64,000 nucleotides of DNA from Aureimonas frigidaquae (lineage in GTDB: Bacteria > Pseudomonadota > Alphaproteobacteria > Rhizobiales > Rhizobiaceae): the NCBI RefSeq assembly GCF_001463905.1, contig NZ_BBWR01000017.1, forward strand, positions 62,001-126,000, written 5' to 3'. The notes beneath the pieces were generated by a model. That model did not search any database, was not told the origin of the DNA, and was given only the letters and a program-made list of their open reading frames with translations. How positions within the stretch are numbered: the first letter of the stretch is position 1; every line of letters starts with the position of its first letter. The position numbers were made by a program, and so were the translations under genes. Of the stretch, positions 9,416 through 18,346 are shown in pieces.

Positions 9416-10775
9416 TCCTGTCGGCCGGCAGGTTTTCGGGGGCGTTCGGGTCGGGCTCCGGCGGCGTCGGCTTGGCCGGCTCCGGCTGCGGTGTGACCGG
9501 GCTCGGCGGTATGTCGTCGTCGTTGGGAATGGCCTCGCTTAGGTCCGATCCACGCGGATCGAGCGCGAAGGTGGCGGGCGTCTGGGTGCGCGCCAGCGGG
9601 GTGGACTGGAAGTCCTCCCGGATCTCGGCCGGCACGGGTTGCCGCCGCGTCGTGCGGTAGAGCGAATAGGCCGCATAGACCAGGTGCGCGCTGCCCGTGG
9701 CGACGAAGATGCCCATGGGGCCGTAGCTTTCCATCAGCCAGGCAGCCAGCAGGGGGCCGCCCATCGTGCCGAAGCCGTACAGGATTAGCATGCCCCCGGA
9801 AATTTTCACGAAGTCGGCCGCGTCGGCATAGTCGTTGGCATGGGCGACGGCGAGCGAATAGGCCGGGTAGATCATCCCGCCGAGCAGGAAGGCCAGGAAG
9901 AACAGGACGCCCGGCGTCGTCGTCGACAGGCCGATGGCGATGGTCGCCACGACCGCGCCTATCGCCCCGATGGCCGTCATCACCATGCGCCGGTCCACCC
10001 GGTCCGACAGCCGGCCGAGCGGATACTGGAAGATCATGCCGCCGGCCATGGTCGCCACCAGGAGCGTCGCGATGCTGGCCGTGGAAAAGCCGATTTCCGT
10101 GCCGAAGACCGGCGCCATATTGGTCCAGGCACCTGCCAGCACGCCCGCCAGGAACACCCCCAGGGCCGCCGCCGGCGAATTGCGGAAGATCGCCTTCAGA
10201 TCCAGCCGCACCTGCGTGAGCGGCTTGGGTGACTGCGCCCGGGACAGGGCGTTGGGGATCACCGCCATGCAGAAGAAGATGGCGCAGATCATGAAGGGCA
10301 CGGTCAGGAGGGGCTGGGTCAGCGGCAGCACGTACTGGCCGGACATCATCGCCGCCATGGAGATCATCATGTAGAGCGAGAAGATCTTGCCGCGTGATTC
10401 GTTGGTGACGCGCTCGTTCAGCCAGCTTTCGATGATCATGTAGGACCCGGCCAGGGCAAAGCCGGACACGCCGCGCAGCAATATCCAGGCGATCGGATGC
10501 ACGATCATGGCATGCAGAAGCACGGCGACCGCCAGAAGTGCCGCCAGGCTGCAGAAGGTGCGCACATGGCCGGCGCTGCGCACCAGGCGCGGCGCCACCA
10601 GGCAGCCGACCGTGAAGAAGACGGCATATCCCGTGCCTAGTAGCCCGATCTCGTAGGCGGACCAGCGCTCCAGCGAGCCGCGCACCGGCAGGAGGATACC
10701 CTGCAGCCCGGCCCCGACCATCAGGAAGAAGGTCGAGGACAGAAGAGAAATGATCGGCAGGAGTTGCGCACGCAT
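9396..10775 (-). CDS. MFS transporter, YcaD-like, with proline-rich tail
   Basis: A 459-residue major facilitator with about twelve membrane helices in the first 385 residues. The sequence around GLLGTGYAVFFTVGCLVAPR and ESWLNERV resembles the YcaD branch of MFS permeases. The last 75 residues or so are hydrophilic and rich in Pro, Asp and Glu (for example PPSPVTPQPEPAKPTPPEPD) and have no counterpart in the core fold, so they probably form a disordered cytoplasmic tail. Substrate is unknown. It is convergent with the DMT gene, overlapping it by 20 bases. Confidence 0.85.
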   Translation of the reverse strand: MRAQLLPIISLLSSTFFLMVGAGLQGILLPVRGSLERWSAYEIGLLGTGYAVFFTVGCLVAPRLVRSAGHVRTFCSLAALLAVAVLLHAMIVHPIAWILLRGVSGFALAGSYMIIESWLNERVTNESRGKIFSLYMMISMAAMMSGQYVLPLTQPLLTVPFMICAIFFCMAVIPNALSRAQSPKPLTQVRLDLKAIFRNSPAAALGVFLAGVLAGAWTNMAPVFGTEIGFSTASIATLLVATMAGGMIFQYPLGRLSDRVDRRMVMTAIGAIGAVVATIAIGLSTTTPGVLFFLAFLLGGMIYPAYSLAVAHANDYADAADFVKISGGMLILYGFGTMGGPLLAAWLMESYGPMGIFVATGSAHLVYAAYSLYRTTRRQPVPAEIREDFQSTPLARTQTPATFALDPRGSDLSEAIPNDDDIPPSPVTPQPEPAKPTPPEPDPNAPENLPADRIREMVG

Positions 10776-10881
10776 GTCTTAACCCGTCAGGTCGTTCGGA
10801 TCAGCCACGCAGGCTGCGCGTCGAATCACACGCTCAGCACTAGGCGGGGCAGCCCGTCATCGCCAGCGCATTACCGACAGA

Positions 10882-11808
10882 TCATGTCGCCTTTCCGACA
10901 TGGCTTGAAAGGCCCAAAGCCGATTGCACGGCCAGAAGGTCCCGCCAGGCAAGACGCTTCTGCGCCGGCTGCCGCAAGAGATAGGCCGGGTGCAGCATGG
11001 CGGTGGCGCGCAACGGTGTAGCAAGGCCCGGTAAGGTGAGATCCGTCCATCGGCCGCGCATGCGCATGATCCCGTCATTGGAGGACAGGATCGCCTTGGC
11101 CGAAGGGGACCCCAGGCAGACGATGACCTTGGGTTGTACAAGTTCGATCTGGCGCAGAACGAAGGGCAGGCACATTTCCGTTTCGGCCGGCGTCGGTGCG
11201 CGGTTGCCGGGCGGCCGCCAGGCGATGACGTTGGTCACGCGGACCGCGTCCCGCTCCAGGCCGATGGCCGCCAGCATGCGGTTCAGCAATTGGCCGGAGC
11301 GCCCGACGAACGGCTCGCCGGCCGTGTCCTCCTCCCGCCCCGGCGCCTCGCCGATCAGCATCAGTTCGGCATTCTCTGCGCCGTTTCCGAAGACGAGGGT
11401 GCGCGCCGTCGCCTTCAGCGCGCAGCCTTCGAAGGCGGCGTAGGCGTCCCGCAGTTCGGCAAGGCTTTGCGCCGTGCGGGCGCGCTCGCGGGCATCGTCC
11501 GCTGCGATCCCGCTTCCTATGCTTGGCCATTCGGGCGTGGAGGCCGCCGGTGGGGCGGCGGGGCGTTCGATCGCGCGGGCGCCGGCCACGGGCGGTAAGG
11601 CGCCGCTTGCAGGATGGGCCGGCTGGGCGGCGGCAGCCGGCGGGCGCGGCGCGGCGGCCTGACGGCGCTGCGCCTCGGCCTGCGTTTCGGCAAAGCGGTC
11701 GCGCGGGGCGTTGCCCGTCGCACCGTCGATGCCGGCCATGCGCATCCAGCGCAGGAGCGCGCCGATGGCGGCTTGTTGCGGGCCGGCCGGGTGGTGGGTG
11801 GAACTCAT
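10882..11808 (-). CDS. Uracil-DNA glycosylase, family 4 type
   Basis: Removes uracil from DNA. The catalytic core begins near residue 110 and carries [20 protein letters not shown] (motif A region), [12 protein letters not shown] and a C-terminal [15 protein letters not shown] motif with the conserved His. FEGCALK and a later Cys fit the iron-sulfur cluster ligands of family 4. About 100 N-terminal residues are Ala/Pro-rich and look like the low-complexity extension common in alphaproteobacterial members. The start is the ATG at 11808. It is divergent from the ETF-QO gene, with 108 bases between them. A second, distinct glycosylase lies at 32804-33478. Confidence 0.9.
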   Translation of the reverse strand: MSSTHHPAGPQQAAIGALLRWMRMAGIDGATGNAPRDRFAETQAEAQRRQAAAPRPPAAAAQPAHPASGALPPVAGARAIERPAAPPAASTPEWPSIGSGIAADDARERARTAQSLAELRDAYAAFEGCALKATARTLVFGNGAENAELMLIGEAPGREEDTAGEPFVGRSGQLLNRMLAAIGLERDAVRVTNVIAWRPPGNRAPTPAETEMCLPFVLRQIELVQPKVIVCLGSPSAKAILSSNDGIMRMRGRWTDLTLPGLATPLRATAMLHPAYLLRQPAQKRLAWRDLLAVQSALGLSSHVGKAT

Positions 11809-11916
11809 CGCCCCATCTTATTGACAGCCGCCCGCCGCTCCAACAGGAAAAAGGCGGTTGCCAAGGGGTGTGGAAAGATTCCAAACCACCTCGGGAACCT
11901 GTCTGGAGACCCTGGA

Positions 11917-13587
11917 ATGTCGCATCAGCCCTTGCCGGACGCACTGCCGGAGCGCGAAAGCATGGAGTTCGACGTCGTCATCGTCGGCGCCGGACCGGCC
12001 GGTCTGTCGGCGGCGATCCGGCTGAAGCAGCTTTCGCCCGATCTGTCCGTCGTCGTTCTGGAAAAGGGGGCCGAAGTCGGTGCTCATATCCTGTCCGGCT
12101 GCGTGCTCGATCCCGGCCCGCTCGACCGCCTGCTTCCCGGCTGGCGAGACGAGGAGTCGCCGATCCGCCAGAAGGTGACGGCGGATCGCTTCTACCTGTA
12201 TGGGCCGCAGGGCGCCCTGCGCCTGCCCGGCGCGCTGATGCCGCGCCTGATGAGCAATCACGGCAACTTTGTCGTCTCGCTCGGGCTGGTCTGCAAATGG
12301 CTGGCGGAGAAGGCCGAGGGCCTCGGCGTGGAAATCTATCCAGGTTTCGCCGCCGCCGAGATCCTCTACGACGACACGGGCGCCGTCGTCGGCGTGGCGA
12401 CGGGCGATATGGGGCTGACGCGCGCGGGTGAGCCCGGGCCGAACTACCAGCGCGGCATGGCCCTGATGGGCCGTTATGTCATGATCGCCGAGGGGGTCCG
12501 CGGCTCGCTGGCGAAATCCGTCATCGCCCGCTACGACCTTGCCGCGGCTTGCGAGCCGGCCAAGTTCGGGCTCGGCGTGAAGGAATTGTGGGAGGTTTCG
12601 CCGGAGAAGCACCACCCGGGGCTGATCCAGCATTCCTTCGGCTGGCCGCTGCGCAACGATACGGGTGGCGGGTCCTTCGTCTACCATCTGGATGGCGGCA
12701 AAGTGTATGTGGGTTTCGTCACCCACCTGAACTACCGCAACCCCTATCTGTCCCCCTTCGGCGAGTTCCAGCGCTTCAAGACGCACCCCGACATCGCCGA
12801 GCTCCTGCAGGGCGGCAAACGCATCGCCTATGGCGCCCGCGCCATCAGCGAAGGCGGCTACCAGTCGGTTCCCAAACTCGCCTTTCCCGGTGGCGTCCTC
12901 CTGGGCTGCTCGGCCGGCTTCGTGAACGTGCCGCGCATCAAGGGCGTCCACAACGCCGTCACCTCCGGCATGTTGGCAGCCGAAGCGGCGGCAGAGGCGC
13001 TGGCGGCCGGCCGCAGCCAGGACGAGCTGAGCGCCTACGAGGACGGGTGGCGGCAGTCGCCCATCGGCCGGGATCTGCGAGCCGTGCGCAATGTGAAGCC
13101 GCTCTGGTCGCGCTTCGGCACGCTCCTGGGCGTGGCGCTCGGCGGGCTGGACATGTGGACCAACGCGCTCGCGCGCTTTTCGCTCTTCGGCACGCTCGGC
13201 CATGGCAAGAGCGATGCGCAGTCCACGGAACCGGCGGCGCGCCACAAGCCGATCGCCTATCCCAAGCCCGATGGCATCCTGACCTTCGACAAGACGTCGA
13301 GCGTCTTTCTGTCCAACACCAATCACGAGGAAGACCAGCCCGTCCACCTGCGGGTCAAGGACCCCCTCCTGCAGAAGACGTCCGAGCACGATGTCTATGC
13401 CGGCCTGTCGGAGCGCTACTGCCCGGCGGCGGTCTATGAGTGGATCGAGGGCGAGGGCGGCCCGCGCTACCAGATCAACGCGCAGAACTGCGTCCACTGC
13501 AAGACCTGCGAGATCAAGGATCCGAACGGCAACATCACCTGGACGGTGCCGCAGGGTGGGGAAGGTCCGGTCTATCAGGAAATGTAG
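11917..13587 (+). CDS. Electron transfer flavoprotein-ubiquinone oxidoreductase
   Basis: An inner-membrane FAD and 4Fe-4S enzyme that passes electrons from ETF to ubiquinone during fatty acid and amino acid breakdown. It has the FAD-binding GAGPAGLSAAIRL near residue 24 and a C-terminal cluster domain with RYCPA and NCVHCKTCEIKDPN supplying four cysteines. Starting at ATG 11917 (GGAG 8 bases upstream) gives 556 residues, the usual length. The open frame extends further upstream, but that part is antisense to the glycosylase gene. The ETF subunits are not in the window. It is convergent with amn, and the stop codons lie 12 bases apart. Confidence 0.96.
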   Translation: MSHQPLPDALPERESMEFDVVIVGAGPAGLSAAIRLKQLSPDLSVVVLEKGAEVGAHILSGCVLDPGPLDRLLPGWRDEESPIRQKVTADRFYLYGPQGALRLPGALMPRLMSNHGNFVVSLGLVCKWLAEKAEGLGVEIYPGFAAAEILYDDTGAVVGVATGDMGLTRAGEPGPNYQRGMALMGRYVMIAEGVRGSLAKSVIARYDLAAACEPAKFGLGVKELWEVSPEKHHPGLIQHSFGWPLRNDTGGGSFVYHLDGGKVYVGFVTHLNYRNPYLSPFGEFQRFKTHPDIAELLQGGKRIAYGARAISEGGYQSVPKLAFPGGVLLGCSAGFVNVPRIKGVHNAVTSGMLAAEAAAEALAAGRSQDELSAYEDGWRQSPIGRDLRAVRNVKPLWSRFGTLLGVALGGLDMWTNALARFSLFGTLGHGKSDAQSTEPAARHKPIAYPKPDGILTFDKTSSVFLSNTNHEEDQPVHLRVKDPLLQKTSEHDVYAGLSERYCPAAVYEWIEGEGGPRYQINAQNCVHCKTCEIKDPNGNITWTVPQGGEGPVYQEM

Positions 13588-13600
13588 GCCCGCGGCCTAC
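13584..13600. terminator. Short palindrome bridging two convergent stop codons
   Basis: The perfect 7-bp inverted repeat GTAGGCC-CGC-GGCCTAC contains the TAG stop of the ETF-QO gene on one arm and the TAG stop of amn on the other. It may act as a minimal bidirectional transcript end or 3' stabiliser. There is no T-tract on either side, so intrinsic termination is doubtful. Confidence 0.35.
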
Positions 13601-15111
13601 TGGAAGGCGGTCTCGAAGAAGGAGCGCAGCTTGCGGGAATGCAGCTTTTCATGCGGCATCTCGGACAGGCTCTGCAGGGCGCGCATGCCGATTTCCAGAT
13701 GCTGGGCGACCTGCCTTTTGTAGAAATCCGTCGCCATGCCGGGCAGCTTCAGCTCCCCGTGCAGCGGCTTGTCCGAAACGCAGAGGAGCGTGCCGTAGGG
13801 CACGCGGAACCGGTAGCCATTCGCCGCGATGGTGGCCGATTCCATGTCCAGCGCGATGGCGCGGGACATGGAAAGCCGCTCCACCGGTTCCGTCTGGTCG
13901 CGCAATTCCCAGTTCCGGTTGTCGATGGTGGCGACCGTGCCGGTGCGCATGATCCGCTTGAGGTCGTAGCCTTCCAGGCCGGTGACGTCCTCGACCGCCT
14001 TTTCCAGCGCAACCTGCACTTCGGCGAGCGGCGGCACCGGAACCCAGACCGGCAGGTCGGCATCCAGAACATGGTCCTGGCGGACATAGGCGTGGGCGAG
14101 CACGTAATCGCCGAGCTGCTGGGTGTTGCGCAGCCCCGCGCAGTGCCCCAGCATCAGCCAGGCATGCGGCCGCAGCACGGCGACATGATCGGTGATCGTC
14201 TTGGCGTTGGACGGGCCGACGCCGATATTGACCATGGTGATCCCGCTGCCGTCGGGCTTCGTCAGGTGATAGGCCGGCATTTGCGGCAGCCGCGCCGGGC
14301 CGATGCCGCTGGCCGGGGCTTCCTCGCCCGCCCGGGTGATGACGTTTCCCGGTTCCACGAAACTGTCGAAGCCGTGGCCGCCTTCGCTCATCCGCAGGCG
14401 CGCCAGCGCGCTGAATTCATCCACATAGAATTGGTAGTTGGTAAACAGGACGAAGTTCTGGAAATGGCGTGGGCTCGTTGCCGTGTAATGGGCCAGCCGC
14501 GCCAGCGAATAGTCCACGCGCTGGGCGGTAAAGGGCGCGAGCGGCAGCGGCTCGCCGGGGGCCGGCTCGAAATTGCCGTTCACGATGCGATCGTCCGTGG
14601 CGCCGAGATCGGGCACGTCGAACAGGTCCCGCAGCGGCTTGTTCAGCCGCTCGGCTGCGGCGCCGTCCACGTAGCTGCCTTCGGGAAAGGCGAAATGCAG
14701 TGGAATGGGCGTCTGTGAATGGCCGATGCGCAGCGGCTGGCCGTGATTGTGCATGAGCTGCTCGATCTGCTTGCGCAGATAATCTCCGAACAGATCCGGC
14801 CGCGTGATGGTGGTGGCGTAGTGACCCGGCCCGGAAACGAAGCCGAAGGACAGGCGGGAATCGATGCGGGTGTGCCCCGTCGTCGTCAGCGAGATTTCCG
14901 GATAGAAGGCCCGGTAGCGCCGGTCAGAGCCGCCGGCGTCGAGCACATCGCGGAACCGTGCCAGAAGAAACTCCACCGACCGCTCATAGAGCCGGGTCAG
15001 CGCCGCCACGGCGGCGTCGGGATCGTCGAACAGACGGCCCTGTTCGACGGGCGGCGTTTCGATCGGGGTGGGATCGGCGGGCAGGAAACGGTCGGTCATG
15101 CCCACAGCCAT
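13597..15111 (-). CDS. amn: AMP nucleosidase
   Basis: Hydrolyses AMP to adenine and ribose 5-phosphate, helping set the adenylate pool. The 504-residue protein has the long N-terminal domain of bacterial Amn followed by a nucleoside phosphorylase-like domain. Supporting stretches include NIGVGPSNAKTITDHVAVLR, WLMLGHCAGLR and ALDMESATIAANGYRFRVPY, the latter with the purine/ribose-binding MES and a catalytic acidic residue. Two start codons are possible, ATG 15111 and ATG 15099. Compare E. coli Amn at 484 residues. Confidence 0.95.
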   Translation of the reverse strand: MAVGMTDRFLPADPTPIETPPVEQGRLFDDPDAAVAALTRLYERSVEFLLARFRDVLDAGGSDRRYRAFYPEISLTTTGHTRIDSRLSFGFVSGPGHYATTITRPDLFGDYLRKQIEQLMHNHGQPLRIGHSQTPIPLHFAFPEGSYVDGAAAERLNKPLRDLFDVPDLGATDDRIVNGNFEPAPGEPLPLAPFTAQRVDYSLARLAHYTATSPRHFQNFVLFTNYQFYVDEFSALARLRMSEGGHGFDSFVEPGNVITRAGEEAPASGIGPARLPQMPAYHLTKPDGSGITMVNIGVGPSNAKTITDHVAVLRPHAWLMLGHCAGLRNTQQLGDYVLAHAYVRQDHVLDADLPVWVPVPPLAEVQVALEKAVEDVTGLEGYDLKRIMRTGTVATIDNRNWELRDQTEPVERLSMSRAIALDMESATIAANGYRFRVPYGTLLCVSDKPLHGELKLPGMATDFYKRQVAQHLEIGMRALQSLSEMPHEKLHSRKLRSFFETAFQ

Positions 15112-15152
15112 ACAGTCAGCGGCACGCGCTGCAAAGCCACCGACAGGTTTGG

Positions 15153-15314
15153 TCAGCGCACGCTGGTTTGCGGAGCGCAGACGATCCCCTGGTCATAACA
15201 GCTCGAGTGCCCGCTGAAGGCGAAGCGATGCTCGTCACCCTTGGTTGCCAGGCTGGAGAAGCCATAGGCGAAGAGGCCGAGGAGAAGGGTAAGGGATGCC
15301 AGGCGAATGATCAT
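15153..15314 (-). CDS. Small single-pass or secreted protein, 53 residues
   Basis: A short gene preceded by an excellent ribosome site (GGAAAGAGGTC just before the ATG at 15314). The product starts MIIRLASLTLLLGLFAYGFSS, one hydrophobic helix that could be a signal peptide or anchor. About 30 polar residues follow, with two cysteines (GHSSCYDQ and GIVCAPQ) that could form a disulfide outside the cytoplasm. I recognise no family. It lies between amn and the glutathione transferase gene and is transcribed towards amn. Function is unknown. Confidence 0.6.
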   Translation of the reverse strand: MIIRLASLTLLLGLFAYGFSSLATKGDEHRFAFSGHSSCYDQGIVCAPQTSVR

Positions 15315-15508
15315 GACCTCTTTCCTTTCTGCAGGGACGTCCAGGCTAACGGCTGCAACCTTAACCCTGCCTGAAGCCCGTCGGTACCCGCGGAACGGGT
15401 AAACGGTTAGTGAAACGTAAAGCCTGCGGCTGTCGCAAACCTGTTCACGCGCCTTTGCGCCTCCTAGATACGCACCCCATTCGGGCATCATTTTGGAAAG
15501 GCAGCCCT

Positions 15509-16201
15509 ATGTCAGCGCCCATCGAACTCCACTACTGGCCGACCCCCAATGGCTGGAAGATCAGCATCATGCTGGAGGAACTCGGCGTTCCCTACACGGT
15601 GAATTACGTGAATATCGGCGCGGGTGACCAGTTCAAGCCGGAGTTCCTGGCCATTGCCCCGAACAACCGGATGCCGGCCATCGTCGATCCGGAAGGGCCG
15701 GACGGCAAGCCGATCTCGGTCTTCGAGTCCGGGGCGATCCTGCAATATCTCGGCCGCAAGTTCGCGCGCTTCTACCCGACGGACGAGCGCCAGCGCGTGG
15801 CCGTGGAGGAATGGCTGTTCTGGCAGGTTGGCGGGCTCGGCCCGATGGCCGGGCAGGCGCACCACTTCCGGCAATATGCGCCGGAACGGGTCGAGTACGG
15901 GATCAACCGCTACACGAACGAGGTCAACCGCCTCTATGGTGTGATGGACCGTCGGCTCGCCGGGCGGGACTATCTGGCCGACGCCTATTCCATCGCCGAC
16001 ATGGCCTCGATCGGCTGGATCGTCCCGCATGAGCGGCAGGGCCAGTCGCTGGACGATTTCCCCAACCTGAAAAGCTGGTTCGAGCGCGTGAAGAGCCGGC
16101 CCGCCGTGCAAAAAGGCCTCGCCGTGGGCGAGGAGCGCCGCTCCAACATTTCTGAGGACAAGAACGCACAGAGCGTCCTGTTCAATCAGCGCGCCCGCTG
16201 A
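15509..16201 (+). CDS. Glutathione S-transferase, YfcG/Ure2p-like
   Basis: A 230-residue cytosolic thioredoxin-fold enzyme. The N-terminal domain has WPTPNGWKISIMLEELGVPY, where the N-x-x-K(I) pattern matches YfcG-type disulfide-bond oxidoreductases. NNRMPAIVD contains the cis-proline, and ESGAILQYLGRKF the glutathione-binding ES motif. The all-helical C-terminal domain includes YSIADMASIGW. Starting at ATG 15509 gives the usual length and follows a GGAAAGG ribosome site. It probably acts in thiol redox or detoxification; the substrate is not inferable. Confidence 0.9.
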   Translation: MSAPIELHYWPTPNGWKISIMLEELGVPYTVNYVNIGAGDQFKPEFLAIAPNNRMPAIVDPEGPDGKPISVFESGAILQYLGRKFARFYPTDERQRVAVEEWLFWQVGGLGPMAGQAHHFRQYAPERVEYGINRYTNEVNRLYGVMDRRLAGRDYLADAYSIADMASIGWIVPHERQGQSLDDFPNLKSWFERVKSRPAVQKGLAVGEERRSNISEDKNAQSVLFNQRAR

Positions 16202-16261
16202 CCCATCGACGCCGCCGCGTTCCGCTGACAGCGGGGCGCGGCGGACTGCAGGACATGGTGG

Positions 16262-16612
16262 CTAGCGCGTCCAGTTCTGCGTTCGGCAGAAGACCTTGGC
16301 GACACAGCCCTGAAGCGCGAGCTTGGTACCGTTGACCGTGGCGCTCCCCTCATAGGTCTTGCCGCTGCGCGGATCGGTTACCGTGCCCGTATAGCGCGGT
16401 GCGGAACCCTGCATCCGCCCGATCTGCTGCCCGGCGAAGCTGCCGGTCTTGACCGTGGCGCAGAAGGCATCGGCACACGGGGCAAAGACGACCACCGTCC
16501 CGTTCTCGGTCTTCCAGCCGCCCAGCAGCGCTTCGTCCGCAGCCGCCGGGGCCGCAGCGCCGAAGGATAGAAGAACCGAAAGGGCGGCGATTGTGGACCA
16601 TGCGGGCGTCAT
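16262..16612 (-). CDS. DUF2147-type secreted protein
   Basis: A 116-residue protein with a signal peptide ending near AAPAAADEALL. The mature part, GGWKTENGTVVVFAPC then YTGTVTDPRSGKTYEG and CVAKVFCRTQNWTR, fits the DUF2147 beta-barrel-like family found in Proteobacteria. Four cysteines suggest disulfides in the periplasm. The start codon overlaps the stop of the upstream aminotransferase gene as ATGA, so it should be translationally coupled. Function is unknown. Confidence 0.8.
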   Translation of the reverse strand: MTPAWSTIAALSVLLSFGAAAPAAADEALLGGWKTENGTVVVFAPCADAFCATVKTGSFAGQQIGRMQGSAPRYTGTVTDPRSGKTYEGSATVNGTKLALQGCVAKVFCRTQNWTR

Positions 16613-17751
16613 CGTGTTCCTCCTGATGCGACCGATTGCCGGTCATGCGTATGGACCGCGTCTGCGAGCGATTGGCCGAGCGCCGCCTCGAACAGGTCCA
16701 TCTCGTGCGGGGTGCCGACGGTTACGCGGATCAAGCGGTCCAGCGGTGCGACACCGGGCATGCGGATGAAGATGCCCCGTTCGAGAATTCCCTGCAGGAC
16801 GGCGCGCGCGAATGCACCGTCACGCCCACAATCGATGGCGACGAAATTGGTTGCCGACGGCAGCGGAACAAGCCCTGCGTTCCTTGCGATCGCACCGAGC
16901 CGATCGCGCGCGGCCTCGATCCGGGCGATGGTCGCGCGCAGATATTCCTGATCCGCCAGGGCAGCCAGGGCGCCGGCCTGCGCCATGCGCGACACGCCGA
17001 AATGGTTGCGGATCTTGTCGAACTGGCACACCAGCTCCGAAGGCCCGATCACATAGCCGACGCGCACGCCGGCCATGCCGTAAGCCTTGGAGAAGGTGCG
17101 GAAGCGCAGGACATTCGGGCGCAGGGGAAGGATCGGCGGCAGCGCCTGCGCGGGGGCAAGGTCGCTATAGGCCTCGTCCAGGACGAGCAGCGTCTGACCC
17201 GGCGTTTCGTCCATCAGACGCGTGACCGTTCCGGCATCCCACCAGGAACCGGTCGGATTGTCCGGATTGGCGAAATAGAGGATCTTCGGCGGGGCCTGCC
17301 GCACGCGCTCGAGCAATGCTTCCGGATCCTCCCGATCCTGCCGGTAGGGCACGAAATCCAGCACCCCGCCATGCGCCGAGACGTGGTAATTGAAAGTCGG
17401 GTAAGCCCCGTGCGAGGTGACGACCCTGTCCCCGGCGTCGACGCAGGCCTGGACCGTCAGCCCCAGGAGCCCATCCACCCCTTCGCCGATGGCGATATTG
17501 GCCATCTCCACGCCGTGATGCAGGGCGAGCGCGTGTTTGAGCGCATATTGCTCCGGATCACCATAGGCCCAGCTTTCGCCAGCCGCGCGGCTCATCGCCT
17601 CGACCACGCGGGGGGAGGGCCCGAAGGTGCTTTCATTGGCGCCGATCCGCGCCTTGAAGGTCAGCCCCAGCCGGCGTTCCAGAGCTTCCGGGCCGACGAA
17701 GGGGGTGGTGGCAGGCAGGGCCTTGATGACATCTTTCAAAAAGGCACTCAT
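16609..17751 (-). CDS. PLP-dependent aminotransferase, histidinol-phosphate/aromatic type
   Basis: A 380-residue class I/II aminotransferase. It shows NPDNPTGSWW (PLP contact), VLDEAYSDLAP, RTFSKAYGMAGVRVGYVIG with the Schiff-base lysine, and a C-terminal IRVTVGTPHEM. These fit the HisC fold, but no other histidine gene is nearby, so it could equally act on aromatic or other amino acids. It is joined by ATGA overlaps both to the carbonic anhydrase gene upstream and to the DUF2147 gene downstream. Confidence 0.85.
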   Translation of the reverse strand: MSAFLKDVIKALPATTPFVGPEALERRLGLTFKARIGANESTFGPSPRVVEAMSRAAGESWAYGDPEQYALKHALALHHGVEMANIAIGEGVDGLLGLTVQACVDAGDRVVTSHGAYPTFNYHVSAHGGVLDFVPYRQDREDPEALLERVRQAPPKILYFANPDNPTGSWWDAGTVTRLMDETPGQTLLVLDEAYSDLAPAQALPPILPLRPNVLRFRTFSKAYGMAGVRVGYVIGPSELVCQFDKIRNHFGVSRMAQAGALAALADQEYLRATIARIEAARDRLGAIARNAGLVPLPSATNFVAIDCGRDGAFARAVLQGILERGIFIRMPGVAPLDRLIRVTVGTPHEMDLFEAALGQSLADAVHTHDRQSVASGGTR

Positions 17752-18290
17752 TGTCCCTCATCCTCCAGGCGTTTCAAATTTGCGGCAAAGCGCCGGTAGT
17801 TGTTCTGATAGGTCAGCGCCGACTGGCGCAGCGCGTCCTGCCCTTGCGCATCAATGGGCCTGACAACTTTGGCCGGCGCCCCCATGATCAGCACGTTATC
17901 GGGAAACTCCTTGCGCTCGGTCACGACGGCGCCGGCGGCGACAAGGCAGTTGCGCCCGATCTGCGCGCCGTTCATCACCGTGGCACCCATGCCGATCAGC
18001 GTGTTGTCGCCCAGGGTGCAGCCATGCACGATGGCCCCGTGCCCGATGGTGCAGCCGGCGCCGATGCTCAGCGGATAGCCCGGATCCGTATGCAGGACGG
18101 CATTTTCCTGAATGTTGGATCCCTCGCCAATCTCGATCCACTCATTATCGCCGCGCAGGATCGCCCCGAACCAGATGCCGACACGGCGCCCCACCCGCAC
18201 GCGACCCACAACATGCGCTCCGGGCGCAATCCAGAAATCGCCGTCCTGCGGCAGTTCCGGCGCGATATCGCCGAGTTCGTAGATTGCCAT
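17748..18290 (-). CDS. Gamma carbonic anhydrase-family protein
   Basis: A 180-residue left-handed beta-helix protein built from hexapeptide repeats (IGAGCTIGHGAIVHGCTLG and similar). The three zinc-ligand histidines of the gamma class are visible: one in VLHTDPG and two in IGHGAIVHG. The family hydrates CO2 or serves as a homotrimeric scaffold. The start at ATG 18290 gives MAIYELGDIAPELP and the usual length. ligD ends 56 bases upstream on the same strand, and the aminotransferase gene follows through an ATGA overlap. Confidence 0.9.
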   Translation of the reverse strand: MAIYELGDIAPELPQDGDFWIAPGAHVVGRVRVGRRVGIWFGAILRGDNEWIEIGEGSNIQENAVLHTDPGYPLSIGAGCTIGHGAIVHGCTLGDNTLIGMGATVMNGAQIGRNCLVAAGAVVTERKEFPDNVLIMGAPAKVVRPIDAQGQDALRQSALTYQNNYRRFAANLKRLEDEGQ

Positions 18291-18346
18291 GGCCCTGCAT
18301 TCCCCCCGTGATGCGGGTGGGACGTTGCGACAGCGGGCGGCGTTTA

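Noticed and set aside
11818-13497. 559-codon minus-strand frame over the ETF-QO gene
   Set aside because: Shadow of ETF-QO, no ribosome site or homology-like sequence.
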